In this document: piece after piece, positions 31,343 through 42,538 of the stretch
Layout: the number at the start of each line of letters is the position of its first letter
How positions within the stretch are numbered: the first letter of the stretch is position 1
DNA from: Campanula takesimana
Taxonomy: Eukaryota; Streptophyta; Magnoliopsida; Asterales; Campanulaceae
Direction: 5' to 3'
NCBI GenBank assembly: GCA_026119855.1
Contig: JAOWBW010000086.1
Location: forward strand, 710,407 to 774,406
DNA length: 64,000 nucleotides
Position numbers and translations under genes: made by a program
The notes under the pieces: model-generated
What the model was told of the DNA's origin: nothing
Database searches by the model: none
What the model saw: only the letters and a program-made list of their open reading frames with translations

Positions 31343-32429
31343 CAGGTTTTTGCTTTTTCAAAGATGTTGCACAATTTTGTTCCTCTTTTGAACAAAACAT
31401 ACATTTTTTTAAACCCTAAGGCCTTGATTAATTATATGCTTTGACAATTTTATTCATTGTTTAAATAATATTATCGCCTAAGTGATTTACGTTATTTAAA
31501 CCCTAAAATTGTAAAGTGTTGGATGTTTAAGTTGATATGTGAATGGCTTGAATTTTTCAAAGAAGATTTTGACATTTGACTAAACTTAGGCATTCATGTG
31601 GTAACAAGTAAAATAAACATTAGGTTATTTTCTTAGGTACTTATGTCGGCCCAAAGGAAGATTAAGTATTTATTAAAATATAAGTTCAAATTACTTGTTG
31701 CCTAAGGCAATCATTTATGAGTCAACTCGCAATCCAAAAATTAGTTTTGTTGTCATGTTGATTGTCTTGTTGATGGATTTCATTGATATAATTAATCATT
31801 ATTTATTGTGTAGTTTCTTATTTATGTTTTATGTTCATTATTGTTCTCAAAATTCCAACAAATTTGTTTATTGCTTCATCTGTAATTACTGCTATGGGTA
31901 CCGTTGCAATGTGAGACTAATTATAAAACTTGGAAAACAAATAATTATAATCTTGGGCTATATAGAACTCGCATTAAGGGATCCGTTTCTCTTCTTATTG
32001 CTTGAGTGCTGAGAAGTGACACGCTCTAACCGCGTAAGCCTAATGATCATAAAGAATATTATCCCGGAGACCTTTTGGACGGTGTCTCCGAGGATATTGA
32101 TGCTACAAACATTCCTTGATACACCTGAGGAAACTTGTTTCCATAAGGTATAAAGGGTATCGGGAATTTAAGGGAGTACATTTTAGAAATAGTTCATCTA
32201 TTAACAAAACAAAAAGGCACTTAAGTTAAGGATATCGGATGATATTCTTGTGCATTTAGTTTTAATCTTTCTTCCTTGGTTTGGTTGCTTTGAAGTGACT
32301 TATCAATGTCAAAAGGACAAGTGAAATATTAATGAATTACTTTCACTTATGACATAAGAAGAAGATAAGTTAAGAATAATTTAGAACTAAAGGTACTCAT
32401 TTAGCATCTACCTTTTTTCATGGGACAAG

Positions 32430-35400
32430 AGAAGAGGGAAAGAAACTGGGGAAGAAATGTTTCTTTTGCAAGGACCTTACTAACATGAAGTTCGATTATC
32501 CTAAGTCTCACGCTTGGCGTGAAAGGTATATCATTTGGTCTTGTTTGTATTGTATTAAGGCTAATTTGGTTTCAGTTCCTACATTTACATGGTGATTGGA
32601 TTTTGGTGCAACCAATCACATAAGGATGTTCAAGTAGGATTGCCTAAATTATCGAAGACCTAGTAAAGATGAAGAAATTCATCTATATGGAAACTAGGAA
32701 TCCGGTTAGAGTTATAGGCATAAGGATCATTTAAAATATTGTTAAGTACTAAGTATTATTTTGTATTAAATAATATATTTATTGTACCATCATTTAAATG
32801 AAATTATGATATTTATCACAATATTGGACAAGGAAGGTCACTCTTGTTCATTAATAATAAGTGTGATCTCTATTTTAATTCTAAAGGTTGTTGGCATTAG
32901 TACTTTGTCAAGTATTCTTTCTTCACTTGACATTATTCAAACAATAAATGTGTCCCTTAATAATGAAACCAAAACTAGAAAGCAAAAGTTATCAAGTAAA
33001 TTTTATTTTATTTTTCATTAAGGCAGAGACATTTGGGTCATATTTCCAAGAGGAAAATTGATAAGCTTATATTAAAGAAAATCTTAAATAAACTTGATAT
33101 TTTGGAAAATACTTTTGCATTAAATGCCTTAAAGGAAATTTACAAACATTAAAAGAATAGTATTCTCGAGAGTATCAAGCGTCTTTAAAACTAATACATA
33201 TGAACATTGTGGGCCATTCATTATTCCTTCGTGGAAAGGTCAACAATAGTTATTACGTTTATAAATGACTACTCTCAATATGGATGCATTTATTACTTCA
33301 TGCAAAGAGTCAAGTTATGGACGTTTTCAAGTCTTATGAGGTCAAAGTTGGAAATCAACTTTGAAAGACTATTAAGAACATTGGGTCAAATCATGATAGA
33401 GTATATCATGGTTGGAATGATTGTTAAAGGGAACAACGTCTAGGTCCTTTTTACTCGCTATTTTGAAGAGTGTGGGATTGTCTCCATCTACATTAAGCCG
33501 GGTATGCCTAGCATGAATGATGTACACAAGAGACATGATAAAATCCTTAAGGAAATGGTAATAAGCATGTTTTGTGCTTCTTTTACCTCACTCATTATGG
33601 GCGATACATTAAAACCGCAGCCCTTATTCTCATTAAAGCTCCCTCTAAGCTACTAATAAAAACCCTTTATGATTTTGGGACGAATAAGGAACACGTCCTT
33701 AAATCATCTTCATTTATGGGGTTGTCTAACATAAGGGTAGACCTTATAAGTCTACTAAGGGCAAGTTAGACATAAGATTGTTAGTAGTACATTCATAAGG
33801 TAAGCCGAGAGATCTAGGGGATATATAAATTTTACAACCTGAAAATTTGAACATTTTGAAACGAGAAAAGTTAGGTTCTTTGAGGATGTTGAATTTAGTG
33901 GGAGATTAGGTGTAATATTTTGAATTTGGAAAATAAGAGGCATCCATTTCTTCACCTCTTCCATAAGTTTCAATTGGATTTCAAATTTTGTACTTGATAT
34001 TAAAAAAGAACATACAATTCAAAATAAATATGGTTTCCCTATAAATATTGAACAACATGAAAATGTTGCTCATAAGAAGGAAATTCAACAACCTCAGAAT
34101 TAGTAAGAACCGGTGCCCTTAAAGAGATACAATAGAGTAAGAAGGACTGCAATACCGGGTAATTATGAGATGTATCTTACCGAGAAATTAAGGACACATA
34201 GGTTTAGTGGGAGATGAGTCATTCATCTACCATAAAGCCATTAATAGTCCTAATTCTCATAAGTAGATTAATACCATATATAAAGAGTTGAAATCTTTGA
34301 AAGATAACAACTTTTGGGATCTTTCTACATTACCTAAAGATGTGAAACCTATAAATGGGTCTCTAAGACCTAAAAGGATTCGCAAAAGTAATGTTGAAAG
34401 ATATAAGACCCATCTAGTTGCTAAAGATTTTTTCAACTCATAAGAAAGGCATTAATTATCAAGAAAGAAACATTTCCCGGTATCTTCTAAAAACTCTTTT
34501 AGAACCATTATGACACTAGTAGCAATTTGTGTCTTAAGCCTCATCAAATGGATATTAAAGAGAACTTTTCTTAATGGAGACATTAAGAAAACTATCAATA
34601 TAGAGAAATCCATTTATGACTTAAGCAAACTTCTCATTAATGGTATTTAGAATTTAATCAAGTTATTCTTTCATTTGGTTTGAAATGAATCTTGATAAAT
34701 ATTGTGTATACCATAAGTTCAGTGGGAGTAAAAATTATAATTTTGGTCTTATATGTGGGTAATATTTGCTTGCTAGTAATGTTTTAAACCTTAATAAGGA
34801 AACTAAGAATTTTTTTTGGAATGAAAATTCTTGGTGAGGCATCTTTTTGTATTAGGAATCCAAGTTCAGTGTGAGTTTACACGGAGTATTTTGGGATTAT
34901 CACAAAAGGCCTATATAGAAAAGGTATTACAAAAGGTATAGCATGCAAAACTATAAACCACTTGACACCCCTAATTTTAAAGGAGACATGCTTAGTCTCA
35001 AACAGTGTCCTAAAGTTAATTATGAATCCAAGTATATAGAAAATATCCCTCTTTGCATCAGCAGTAAGAAAGCCTAATAAATGCGTAAGTCTTGCATTCA
35101 ATGTTGGGATGCTTGGTCAATACCAAAGCAATCCAGAAATAACATTAAGTAGTAGCCAAAAGAATGATATAGTATTTACAAAACACAAAGATCTACATGC
35201 CTATTTTTAATCGGATAATCTTGAGATCATTTGGTATTCCGATATTTGTTAAAATTATATGGCTGCATAAAGGACTACAATTTGTCAAATATTGTCGAAA
35301 GACCGTTAAGATATATTATGACAATCAGGTAGTAGTCTAGTACTCTAACAAGAGTTTGTCAAAGTCTAAGTATTTAGACATTAAGTATCTTGTTGTAAAG

Positions 35401-35545
35401 AAAGAGTACAAAAAGGAACAAATAAAAACACAACTTATTGGAACAAACTCCATAATTATCGGATCCGTTTTCTAAAGCGTTATCATCTTTAGTGTTTCAC
35501 GAGCATGTTGCTCATATGGGTGTAACAATTTTGATAACATTTAAT
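32430..35545 (+). pseudogene. Decayed Copia gag-pol
   Basis: Recognisable pieces in order: a damaged CCHC knuckle near 32454 (CFFCKDLTNMKFDYPK, with the H and last C lost); protease DFGATNHI near 32600; integrase fragments at 33200-33420 (LDVFK-like, then a RGG region replaced); RT start at 34280-34420 (SLKDNNFWDL, THLVAKDF); FLNG near 34570; and the RNase H tail ALSSLVFHEHVAHMG at 35480-35520. Several dozen stops and frameshifts. The Tork-like group is suggested by the finger and tail only. Confidence 0.7.
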
Positions 35546-35888
35546 TTAGTGGGAGTTTATGTTGTGATTCATTAATAAGTTCTATTATTTAAAGTTTTGA
35601 TCTCATTTGGTTAAGTTGGACTAGTTGGAAGAATATGTATATATTCATTATGATTCCATGCTACACATCTACACTTTTGATCTATGTCATTTAGTTGGAT
35701 TTGTATATGTGATTATTGTGGGTTTAGTTGCGAATCAATTACAACGACTGCCCCTTTAGTCCTTATACTTATATGGCTAATGGACGAGATTGTTATGAAT
35801 GACAATAAAGTGCGCACATAAGGGTTGTCATTCGTGTTATATTTATGTTTTAAAGGGAGAACTTTATTTTGCAACCAAAATGAGAGAT

Positions 35889-36367
35889 TGTTAGAACATG
35901 ACTTGCAAAACAAGTTATTTAGACCTTCCATTTATAAAATCATGATTATAATGTTAATATAAAGTGTAGTAAATAATAGTAAATATTGTGTAGAATTCCT
36001 GGATGTAATATTACCTATTTTTGATGGGCAAAGTGGTAATTTAACATCACTAAAGGTTGAAAGGGTGTAGTCCCTAAATGATGTGCCTATTGGTTTCATA
36101 TATAAAGGGTTCTCCATCAACCCTAGAAATCACTCCATTCATTTATTTTCTCTCCTAACTAATCTTCATATTGCTAGAGACATTAGAGAGAAAAGGCACA
36201 ATCATTTAGAAGAACTCCGTCCCCTTAATTCTTCTTCTTCTTCTTATTCTCCCTACAACATCTGTAATGGATTCAACAGGTATTATTTCGCTTCCGCCTT
36301 CATCTTTTTCCTCAATCTTATTCTGAAATGAGCGTGGCATTCAGGGGTTATGAAAACTGTTTCAACA
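35889..36367 (+). repeat. 3' LTR of the intronic Copia element
   Basis: 479 bp, partner of 30376-30854, preceded by AAAATGAGAGAT, which may be a worn polypurine tract. A better purine run (AGTGGGAG) lies at 35549-35556, about 330 bp earlier. Confidence 0.92.
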
Positions 36368-36370
36368 ACT

Positions 36371-36499
36371 TATACCATTTTTGTGTACCACTGGTGATCT
36401 AACGGTTATAAGTTATTAATGATGAGGTCATAATGATGTCATCAATGATGCATAAGCGTTGGATCACACATGGTATGTACACAAAAGTGGTACAGAGAT
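36371..36499. mobile_element. MITE with GTACCACTTTTGTG ends
   Basis: ATTTTTGTGTACCACTGGTG against CACAAAAGTGGTACAGAGA. It relates to 28523-28676. The Copia LTR insertion lies at its left edge. Confidence 0.55.
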
Positions 36500-36557
36500 T
36501 CCGTATCTTATGATGGCTAGGAAGAAAAGGTATGAATCACATAAAATGAAATCTAAC

Positions 36558-36657
36558 CTCATAATCATGAATATTTTGAATGCCAATTTCAGACAAATAG
36601 TCAATTGCAGCTCCCAACCCAATAGCTTTGCCAATAGCAGGTGTTCCAGCCTCAAAT
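36558..36657 (-). pseudogene. NFS2: NFS2 remnant, exon
   Basis: Encodes FEAGTPAIGKAIGLGAA and then YLSEIGI..IHDYE. Acceptor AG at 36658-36659, donor GTTAGA at 36557-36552. Phase matches both neighbours. No damage is seen in the exon itself. Confidence 0.88.
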
Positions 36658-36716
36658 CTGATCCAGTCAAAGATACAAGTTAAGACGTTTATTATCCGTC
36701 AAAAAATAAGAACCTC

Positions 36717-36957
36717 TTATTCCTTTTTGGGTTGTCCCAAAAAAAAAGTAACTCCTTCCAAAATTTTCCATTGTAAGCATTAAATATTACATATTTACCC
36801 TCTAGTGGACACTAACATCAAGTGGGCCCAATCTTTTACACAAAGAAAGTTCACATTTTTACTCTTAACCTATACTTTTAGCAATAGAGTCAAATGTTGT
36901 ACCTAAACCTGTGTGTCTGGTAAAAAAGGGACTCTCATTTTGGGGCGAAGGAAGTAA
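36717..36957. mobile_element. MITE-like element in an NFS2 intron
   Basis: The left side has ATTCCTTTTTGGGTTGTCCC, the right side GGGGCGAAGGAAGTAA. It is Stowaway-like but with poorly matched ends. Confidence 0.4.
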
Positions 36958-37022
36958 CAAAATCCTAGGGTTGAGAATCCATCTCAACCAATATATACTC
37001 AAATTGTCAAAAGTACACCAAC

Positions 37023-37086
37023 CTGGAAGGGGGTTTGGCATATGTGGAATGATCCAAAAATACATCAGATATCATCTCACCGCCAC
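37023..37086 (-). pseudogene. NFS2: NFS2 remnant, exon
   Basis: 64 bp encoding GGEMISDVFLDHSTYAKPPS with phase matching the exons on either side. Donor GTTGGT, acceptor CAG. Confidence 0.88.
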
Positions 37087-37185
37087 CTGTGATTTATAAA
37101 AATTTAGACTAAATTCCCCATCAAAAGATATTCCTATAGTAAAAGTGGCGCAAAAAAAAAGATAATCAAAAGTAATGACGCTCAC

Positions 37186-37258
37186 CTAAAAAAGGAGGCA
37201 TTTCAGACAAAATCTCACTCTTGCCATATAAGAACCCAATGCCTGTTGGCCCACACAT
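37186..37258 (-). pseudogene. NFS2: NFS2 remnant, most upstream exon present
   Basis: Encodes MCGPTGIGFLYGKSEILSE and then MPPFLG, donor GTGAGC. The acceptor CAG lies at 37259-37261. Only 10 bases further a Gypsy-type LTR begins, and no upstream exon is found to its right. Confidence 0.88.
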
Positions 37259-37305
37259 CTGAATCACAGTATGATGTAGGAGATCCGCCAGTTTTGATCA
37301 GCACA

Positions 37306-37420
37306 GCGAGCGCCCGCCTGACCTTGACCGAGCGCCCGCTTACCTCGTGTTTTAGAGGGTGAGCGTCTGATGACTCCGAGCGCCCGCCTGGTCCTCACCA
37401 GGCGCCCGCCTGGTTGTCGG
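37306..37420 (+). promoter_or_regulatory. GC-rich motif array, solo LTR
   Basis: Words: GAGCGCCCGCCTG (37308-37320), GAGCGCCCGCTT (37330-37341), a worn GAGCGTCTG (37361-37369), GAGCGCCCGCCTGG (37378-37391) and CAGGCGCCCGCCTGG (37399-37413). The TATA box is about 85 bp downstream. Confidence 0.75.
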
Positions 37421-37501
37421 GCAGAAAAGTACCAACTCGCGTTTTTTATCGGTTTTAGCACAAACTTGGGTTATTTTCGGGAGTTATGTTATTTTGTTAG
37501 G

Positions 37502-37511
37502 AGTATAAATA
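37502..37511 (+). promoter_or_regulatory. TATA box of the solo LTR
   Basis: AGTATAAATAC, the same element as in the complete Gypsy LTRs. Confidence 0.55.
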
Positions 37512-37859
37512 CTCTTTTCCTATCATTGTTTTAGGGTTACATTATTATTCTTATCAATTGAACTTTGTTCTTGGAGATTTATCTCTATTTCTTGGTGGAT
37601 TCCAAGGTTTATTGTGTTTGAGGTTTCATCGATTGTGAAATCTTGTGTGTAGTGCGCTACTCACGAAACCTATCGCTTCCGTGCTGCGTCACGAATTATC
37701 CAACTTCATGATATTCGTAGTACGAGATTGGTTTCTATATATCCAACAAAAGGAACCAGAGTCCTAAAAGCCACCCATGTTGGAAAATGGTATGACAGAC
37801 CAAATCATGGATTATACATTTCTAAGAAACCCAACTAGGGAAGTGTTCAAATGGATATA

Positions 37860-38085
37860 CACCCTCCGTCCATAAAAAAATGTCGCGTGTTTGACTTTAT
37901 GGTCAACTTGATTTAATTTTGACCAAAAATTGTGAATACAGTTAATGGTAGCAGTTTTCATAGAGAATCAAATACAATTTTCAGAATTTCATGTAGATAA
38001 TTAAATCATCCATAAAATTTGGTCAAACTTCAACCAAGTTGACCAAAAAGTTCAAACAAGCGAAATTTATTCGGGACGGAGGGAC
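37860..38085. mobile_element. Stowaway-type MITE
   Basis: 226 bp, ends CACCCTCCGTCCATAAAAAA and TTCGGGACGGAGGGAC, TA at 37858-37859 and 38086-38087. TTTGACTTTATGGTCAACTT pairs with AAGTTGACCAAAAAGTTC inside. Confidence 0.78.
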
Positions 38086-38389
38086 TAATTCTTTGCTTCC
38101 GAAGAGTCCAAATTCGACACTCTCTTCAGAAACTGAAATAAAAAACAAAAGTGGGATCAAGTGGAAGTATCAAATCCAACAAGAAAACTGTGTTTACTTC
38201 CTGTACAGCGAGGCTGAAGCAGAAAGAGAGAGAGAGAGAGAACAAGAAAGAAAAAGGAAATCATTCAAATTATAAATAATAAATTGCATTTTCTGTGTTT
38301 TCATCTTGGTTACAACCCTAATCATGATTCATGTTTATGTTGACAATAAAAATACATGTCCGACTCGGAGGCTATTAGAGCTTGCGCTG
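38086..38389. other. Intergenic with (GA)n tract
   Basis: A GA repeat lies at 38225-38241. No gene is seen. Confidence 0.4.
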
Positions 38390-38627
38390 AAGGATATTAG
38401 AGAAACTTGTAAATATTATTAGAATAAAAGTCATCACAGTTTATTGATAATAATCATCCCCTATATACAAGACTGTAAATAAGGAATTGTAAAGCTATTT
38501 GAAGAGTAGAATACTAGTAAGACTATAACTAGGAAACTTGAATTATGTACAAAAATAGGAGAGGGGGGCGGCAACCCTAACTTGAGGAACAAGTTAGGGT
38601 TTCAGCTGGAGGCTTTTGTCTATCATG
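38390..38627 (-). repeat. Probable 3' LTR of the truncated Copia element
   Basis: Position after RNase H and a G-rich tract (GCGGGGGCA, minus strand) supports it. A TATA-like TTGTATATAGG is on the minus strand near 38460. Borders are not certain because no partner exists. A strong hairpin at 38573-38601 lies in it. Confidence 0.45.
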
Positions 38628-38813
38628 CCCCCGCAAGATGGACGTCCGGATGGTAAGGCCAATCTTGGAAAGCAAAAACTGAAAACGCGTGCGAGGTAAC
38701 GCTTTCGTAAGTGCATCAGCTAACTGATCATCTCCAAAAATGTGAGTGACTCGTAACTTATTATTCTGAACCTGTTCGCGAACAAAGTGATAGTCCAAAG
38801 CAATATGTTTCAT
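38577..38813 (-). pseudogene. Copia RNase H C-terminal tail
   Basis: 78 codons: KHIALDYHFVREQVQN, then HIFGDDQLADALTKALP, the classic Copia end. It is in the same frame as 38868-39773, separated by an in-frame TAA near 38868 in the position of the conserved CDN motif. Confidence 0.88.
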
Positions 38814-38867
38814 ACGGGAGTGAAAGCATGGATTTGCAGCAACATAGGTGGCACCCAGATTATCACA

Positions 38868-39773
38868 TTATATGACTGGTTGTTGAGGAGGAACAACCTG
38901 GAGTTCAGAGAGGAGGTTTTGAATCCATAGTACCTCGGCACATGTGGCACCCACGGCTCGATATTCCGCTTCGGTAGATGAGCGAGCAAGAGTTCGTTGC
39001 TTTTTAGAACTCCAAGACAAAAGATTCGAGCCAAGATAAACTAAGTAACCTGTTGTTGAAACATAGTCTAACTTGTCACCAGCCCACTCAGCATCCGTAA
39101 AGGCATGAAGAATGTTAGGAGAAGCCTTACGCAAAACAAGACCATGAGCACGAGTTCCAGCCACATAACGTAGAATGCGTTTAAGGTGACCCCAGTGTAT
39201 GTCTGTGGGATGCTGCATGAACTGAGCAAGACGATTAACTGCGAAGGATAAGTCACACCTGGTAATCGAGAGATACTGTAATGAACCAACCAACTGGCGA
39301 TACTCCGAAGGATTGGACAGGGGAATGCCCGAGTCAGCCGTGAGGTATGGATCCAGCACCAAGGGTGTGGGAACTAGTTTAGCCTCATCCATGTTGTACC
39401 GAACAAGAAGATCATGTATGTACTTTTGTTGGCTTAAAAAGAGACCATCTTTGTGGGGAAGAACTTCCACACCAAGAAAGTAAGACATCGGGCCAAGATC
39501 TTTGAGAGAAAACCTGGCAGCAAAAGACTGAAGAAATGATTCTGTTAAGGTATCAGAGGATCCAGTTACAATAATATCATCCACATAAACCAACAGTACA
39601 AGAAATCCAGTCGGAAGAGAGCAAGTAAAGAGAGACGAGTCTGATTTCGAATTTTGAAACCCAGTTGATACGAGATAATGTTTTAATTCAGTGTACCATG
39701 CACGAGGAGCCTGTTTGAGGCCATATATTGCCTGACAAAGTTTGCACACGAGTGGGATGATGAGCATCAACAA
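38868..39773 (-). pseudogene. Copia reverse transcriptase and RNase H
   Basis: 301 codons from the RT palm (LCQAIYGLKQAPRAWYTEL) through catalytic YVDD (~63), the thumb (PSEYRQLVGSLQYLS) and RNase H (FTDAEWAGDKLDYVSTTGYL; ARSSTEAEYRAVGATCAEV). The upstream RT part lies in another frame (39847-40260), the tail after an in-frame stop. Sequence quality within the segment is high. Confidence 0.9.
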
Positions 39774-39846
39774 AACCTGGAGGTTGGGTCATGTACATAA
39801 CTTCGGACAGCGAACCCTAAAGAAATGCATTGTTTATATCGACCTG

Positions 39847-40260
39847 TCAGAGAGACCAACCTCGTGTGACTGCAAGGGAGAGAACAGTACGGATAGTGGA
39901 CGGTTTGACCACGGGACTAAATGTCTCAGAATAATCCACACCCGGTCTCTGATGGAAGCCTTTGGCAACTAATCGTGCTTTGTGACTTTCAATAGTACCG
40001 TCGGGATTATATTTGGTTCTAAAGATCCATTTGCAACCAATTGGATGTTGCGTGGAAACAGCTGGAACAAGATCCCAAGTTTGATTATGTACTAATGCAT
40101 CGTACTCAGCTTGCATGGCAGCACGCCACGCTGGAATTTTGAGGGCCTGGGCATAGGTAGATGGTTCGGAATCAGGAGATTGAAGAGAGGCCTGAAGATT
40201 GAGTTTGGTAATGGGTTTCTGGATATTGTTGCAAAGGCGGGTGATGGGTCCGGGAGGCAT
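39847..40260 (-). pseudogene. Copia reverse transcriptase N-terminal part
   Basis: 137 codons: MQAEYDALVHNQTWDLVP, GCKWIFRTKYNPDGTIE, then KARLVAKGFHQRPGVDYSET, the start of Copia RT. About 75 bp between this and the next segment hold the missing FLHG region with a frameshift. Confidence 0.88.
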
Positions 40261-40438
40261 GGGAGGTGGGGAAGGAATAGTAGAGGCTGAAGAGTTGTAG
40301 CCGGAGTCAGAGAAGGCAGCGGAAGAGGAGGAGGCGGCGACCGAGCTAGGTGGTAACGACTGAACCGAGGTGGGGGAGCTAGGTTTGATAGATTACCCAG
40401 GAGGGTCGACCGGTGGAGTGAGAGGGTGTCCAGTCGGT

Positions 40439-41041
40439 CTAGGTGAATTGGCAGTAGTGGAGGGAGGTGCCAAAGGTGGGGAAAGTAGTGGGAGTTTGAT
40501 TGTACACCATTCTGTTGCAGTCGTGACTTGAGAAGTGGATGTGGAGAGAGAAAGAAACGGATAGGTGTGCTCTACAAACTTCACATGACGCGAAACAGAC
40601 TTTGTGAGATTTTGGTTCAAGGCAATAGTAGGCACTCTGAGTAGGTGAGTAGCCTACAAAGACACACGGAGTAGACTTTGGGTCGAGTTTGTTAGATGTG
40701 TAGGGACGGAGCCACGGATAGCAAAGACAACCAAAACTCCGGAGTTTGTGATAGTTGGGAGGATGACCAAATAGTTTGTGATATAGGGACTGAAGATTGA
40801 GAGTGCGTGTGGGCATGGGATTGATTAAATAGCATGCAGTGACGAAAGCGAATGGCCAAAAAATGGGAGGCATGTGGAAATGAGATAAGAGAGTAAGACC
40901 AGTTTCTACAATGTGACGATGACGTCTTTCTGAGTACTCATTATGTTCTGGGGTATGAGGAGGGGATGTGAGATGAGAGATCCCAAGGGAAAGGAAGGGG
41001 ACGGAGTCCAATGTATTCACCACCATTGTCACTAAATATTG
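40439..41041 (-). pseudogene. Copia integrase C-terminal part
   Basis: Begins, after the Tekay junction, near the DNG region of integrase (worn to NTLDS-like residues), then SPPHTPEHNEYSERRHRHIV, ATCYLINPMPTR-like, LFGHPPNYHKLRSFGCLCYP and KCVFVGYSPTQ-like motifs. The first residues of the open frame (41042-41089) are LTR sequence. Ends out of frame near 40440. Confidence 0.82.
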
Positions 41042-42538
41042 TGTCGCGCCCCAGACCCGTGGTCCTACTTGGCCCCACGCTCGGGACACGAGTGGAAGAC
41101 GTTATAAAACACTTTTAGAAAAATTTTCGAAATATACTTTCATAAAGTTTAACAAAATCCACACTTGAAGTTCAAAGAATTCCACTAACTTTCAAACAAA
41201 CTTTTCAAACCACTTTCACAAACGAAAGTATTTAGCCCGAAGGCTTACAAACTTTTACACAAATGTACATACACCGACATTATCCAAAATATAGGTGTTA
41301 CAAGATGATGAAGTCAAGGAAACTCTACCCAAAAGGTTATACATCTATGTAATGTAACCTTGACAAAACTCATATCCCAAACTCTTACCACCACGACGTC
41401 CTCCCGTGCAATTATCCTATTCACTGGACTCGCCTTTATATAAAACAGTAAACAAATAAAGGGTGAGAATGAATCTCAGTAAGCTACTAAAATGCAACTA
41501 CGTTACATGCTGATATGATAATCATAAAGAAACTATATCAACAAATAATCATATAGCATATAGCACATAACATGAGAGGCTCCCTATCGCCAACCGTCCC
41601 ATACCGGTTGGAAATAACGACCAACTCATCAGGCAGCACATAAGGCTAAATTATACACTCATACATGGATACTGAGCCAAGGTTCTCGAATCAAACATAT
41701 AACCATTTGAGAAAACCATCTGAGCAGCATAAATAGCTGAAGCCGGGATCCCGAAAACCAAACCATAACCAATAGAACCAAAGTAACCAGAGAGGGAAAT
41801 ATGACACAAAGTCATAACCCAAATGCTCACTCGAGGGAGCTAGTTCATCCCATCCAAGGCCAATCTGGACTGGGGGTTAAAAATGGGAAACCAATGGTAG
41901 AAGCCTTACAATGAACTTGGCTCGTGTGCCATTATAATCCCTACCATTGCCCGACTCCACAACACAAGACCAGCTGGACTTTAACACTAGCATAGTAATG
42001 AATACTTGCTTAAACAACAGCCAAGGACAATGATTCCAAAGCAGGGAACCAAGTCAAACACATCACAAAGACGAACCAATCCAAACCACATCAAAAAATG
42101 TTCAACTATATCCAATTAACATTTAGTCAAATTCCACAACACATATGTTCACAAAGGAACCAATTTCAAACACTGGGATGTTCCACAACAACCCTCTAGG
42201 TACTCTAGGATATCACCTAAGACCTAGACCAAGATTGAACTTTAAATCACTTGAAATGGAACAACTCAACTTTTCAACACTTATGGGCGGACGCCCAAAA
42301 CCAGACTCAAAATTCCCAAATTTCTCCTGCAAACCAAATTCATTCGTCCCAAGCGTAGGAGTATAACTTACTAACACTTATACTATTACCAGGAGTATAA
42401 CAACCATCCCAAACATTACTTTCAATTTTATTTCATTCTTTTTACCGTCCTACAAATAATAGAATAATTTTATTTTATTCTATTTAAATATTTTACCGTC
42501 CCAAAAGTATAAGTATAATTTTTCTAATATACTAGTAT
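41042..42538 (-). repeat. Tekay 3' LTR, distal piece
   Basis: Includes segments that match, in opposite orientation, the LTR of the inserted element (ACCGGTTGGAAATAACGACC; GATACTGAGCCAAGG). It carries one isolated GC palindrome TGGGCGGACGCCCA at 42284-42297. The 42145-42366 open frame is a by-product. Confidence 0.82.

Larger units (their letters stand above)
30376..36367 (+). mobile_element. Copia element with decayed interior, inside an NFS2 intron
   Basis: 5992 bp on the plus strand, LTRs 30376-30854 and 35889-36367 (479 bp each), duplication ACTTA (30371-30375, 36368-36372), tRNA-iMet primer site at 30857. The LTRs differ at roughly ten positions. The interior still follows Copia order but is full of stops and deletions. 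The insertion separates NFS2 exons at 36558 and 30068. Interior decay exceeds LTR divergence, so this copy was probably mobilised by another element's proteins. Confidence 0.93.
29226..37258 (-). pseudogene. NFS2: Chloroplast cysteine desulfurase (NFS2/SufS type), 5'-truncated and disrupted
   Basis: Five consecutive exons on the minus strand encode the C-terminal part of a SufS-class cysteine desulfurase, the chloroplast enzyme that takes sulfur from cysteine for Fe-S clusters. Exons: 37258-37186 (MCGPTGIGFLYGKSE), 37086-37023 (GGEMISDVFLDHSTYA), 36657-36558 (FEAGTPAIGKAIGLGAA), 30068-29642 (VELANY..IPKVRIYGPEPSE) and 29396-29226 (HGVAIRSGHHCAQPLHRHLG to the stop). Introns keep GT/AG ends and compatible phases. 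The active-site loop GVAIRSGHHCAQP is intact. Breaks: a 266-bp MITE inside the fourth exon, a 6-kb Copia element in the third-to-fourth intron, and loss of all upstream exons, including the PLP-lysine region, at a lone LTR (37272). It is almost surely non-functional. Confidence 0.9.
37272..37691 (+). mobile_element. Solo LTR of the 21666-26951 Gypsy family
   Basis: About 420 bp from TGATGTAGGAG to GTGCTGCGTCA, plus-strand orientation. The U5 half closely matches the Gypsy LTRs; the motif array half is more diverged. Flanks are CAGTA and CGAAT, so no target duplication remains, and the left flank is NFS2 while the right is not. This fits an unequal exchange between two LTRs that deleted the 5' part of the gene. 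Confidence 0.8.
38390..41041 (-). mobile_element. Truncated Ale/RE1-like Copia element
   Basis: The minus strand carries the second half of a Copia pol (integrase end, RT, RNase H) and a probable 3' LTR at about 38390-38627 next to a G-rich tract. It stops abruptly at 41041 inside integrase, where the LTR of a Tekay chromovirus begins (TGTCGCGCCCC). The other half would lie beyond that insertion, outside the window. The RT resembles RE1-type plant Copia (VYVDDIIVTGSS, DLGPMSYFLGVEV). Confidence 0.8.

Noticed and set aside
37692..37860. Further NFS2 exon to the right of the solo LTR
   Set aside because: I translated the minus strand and found no match to the PLP-lysine region or neighbouring motifs.
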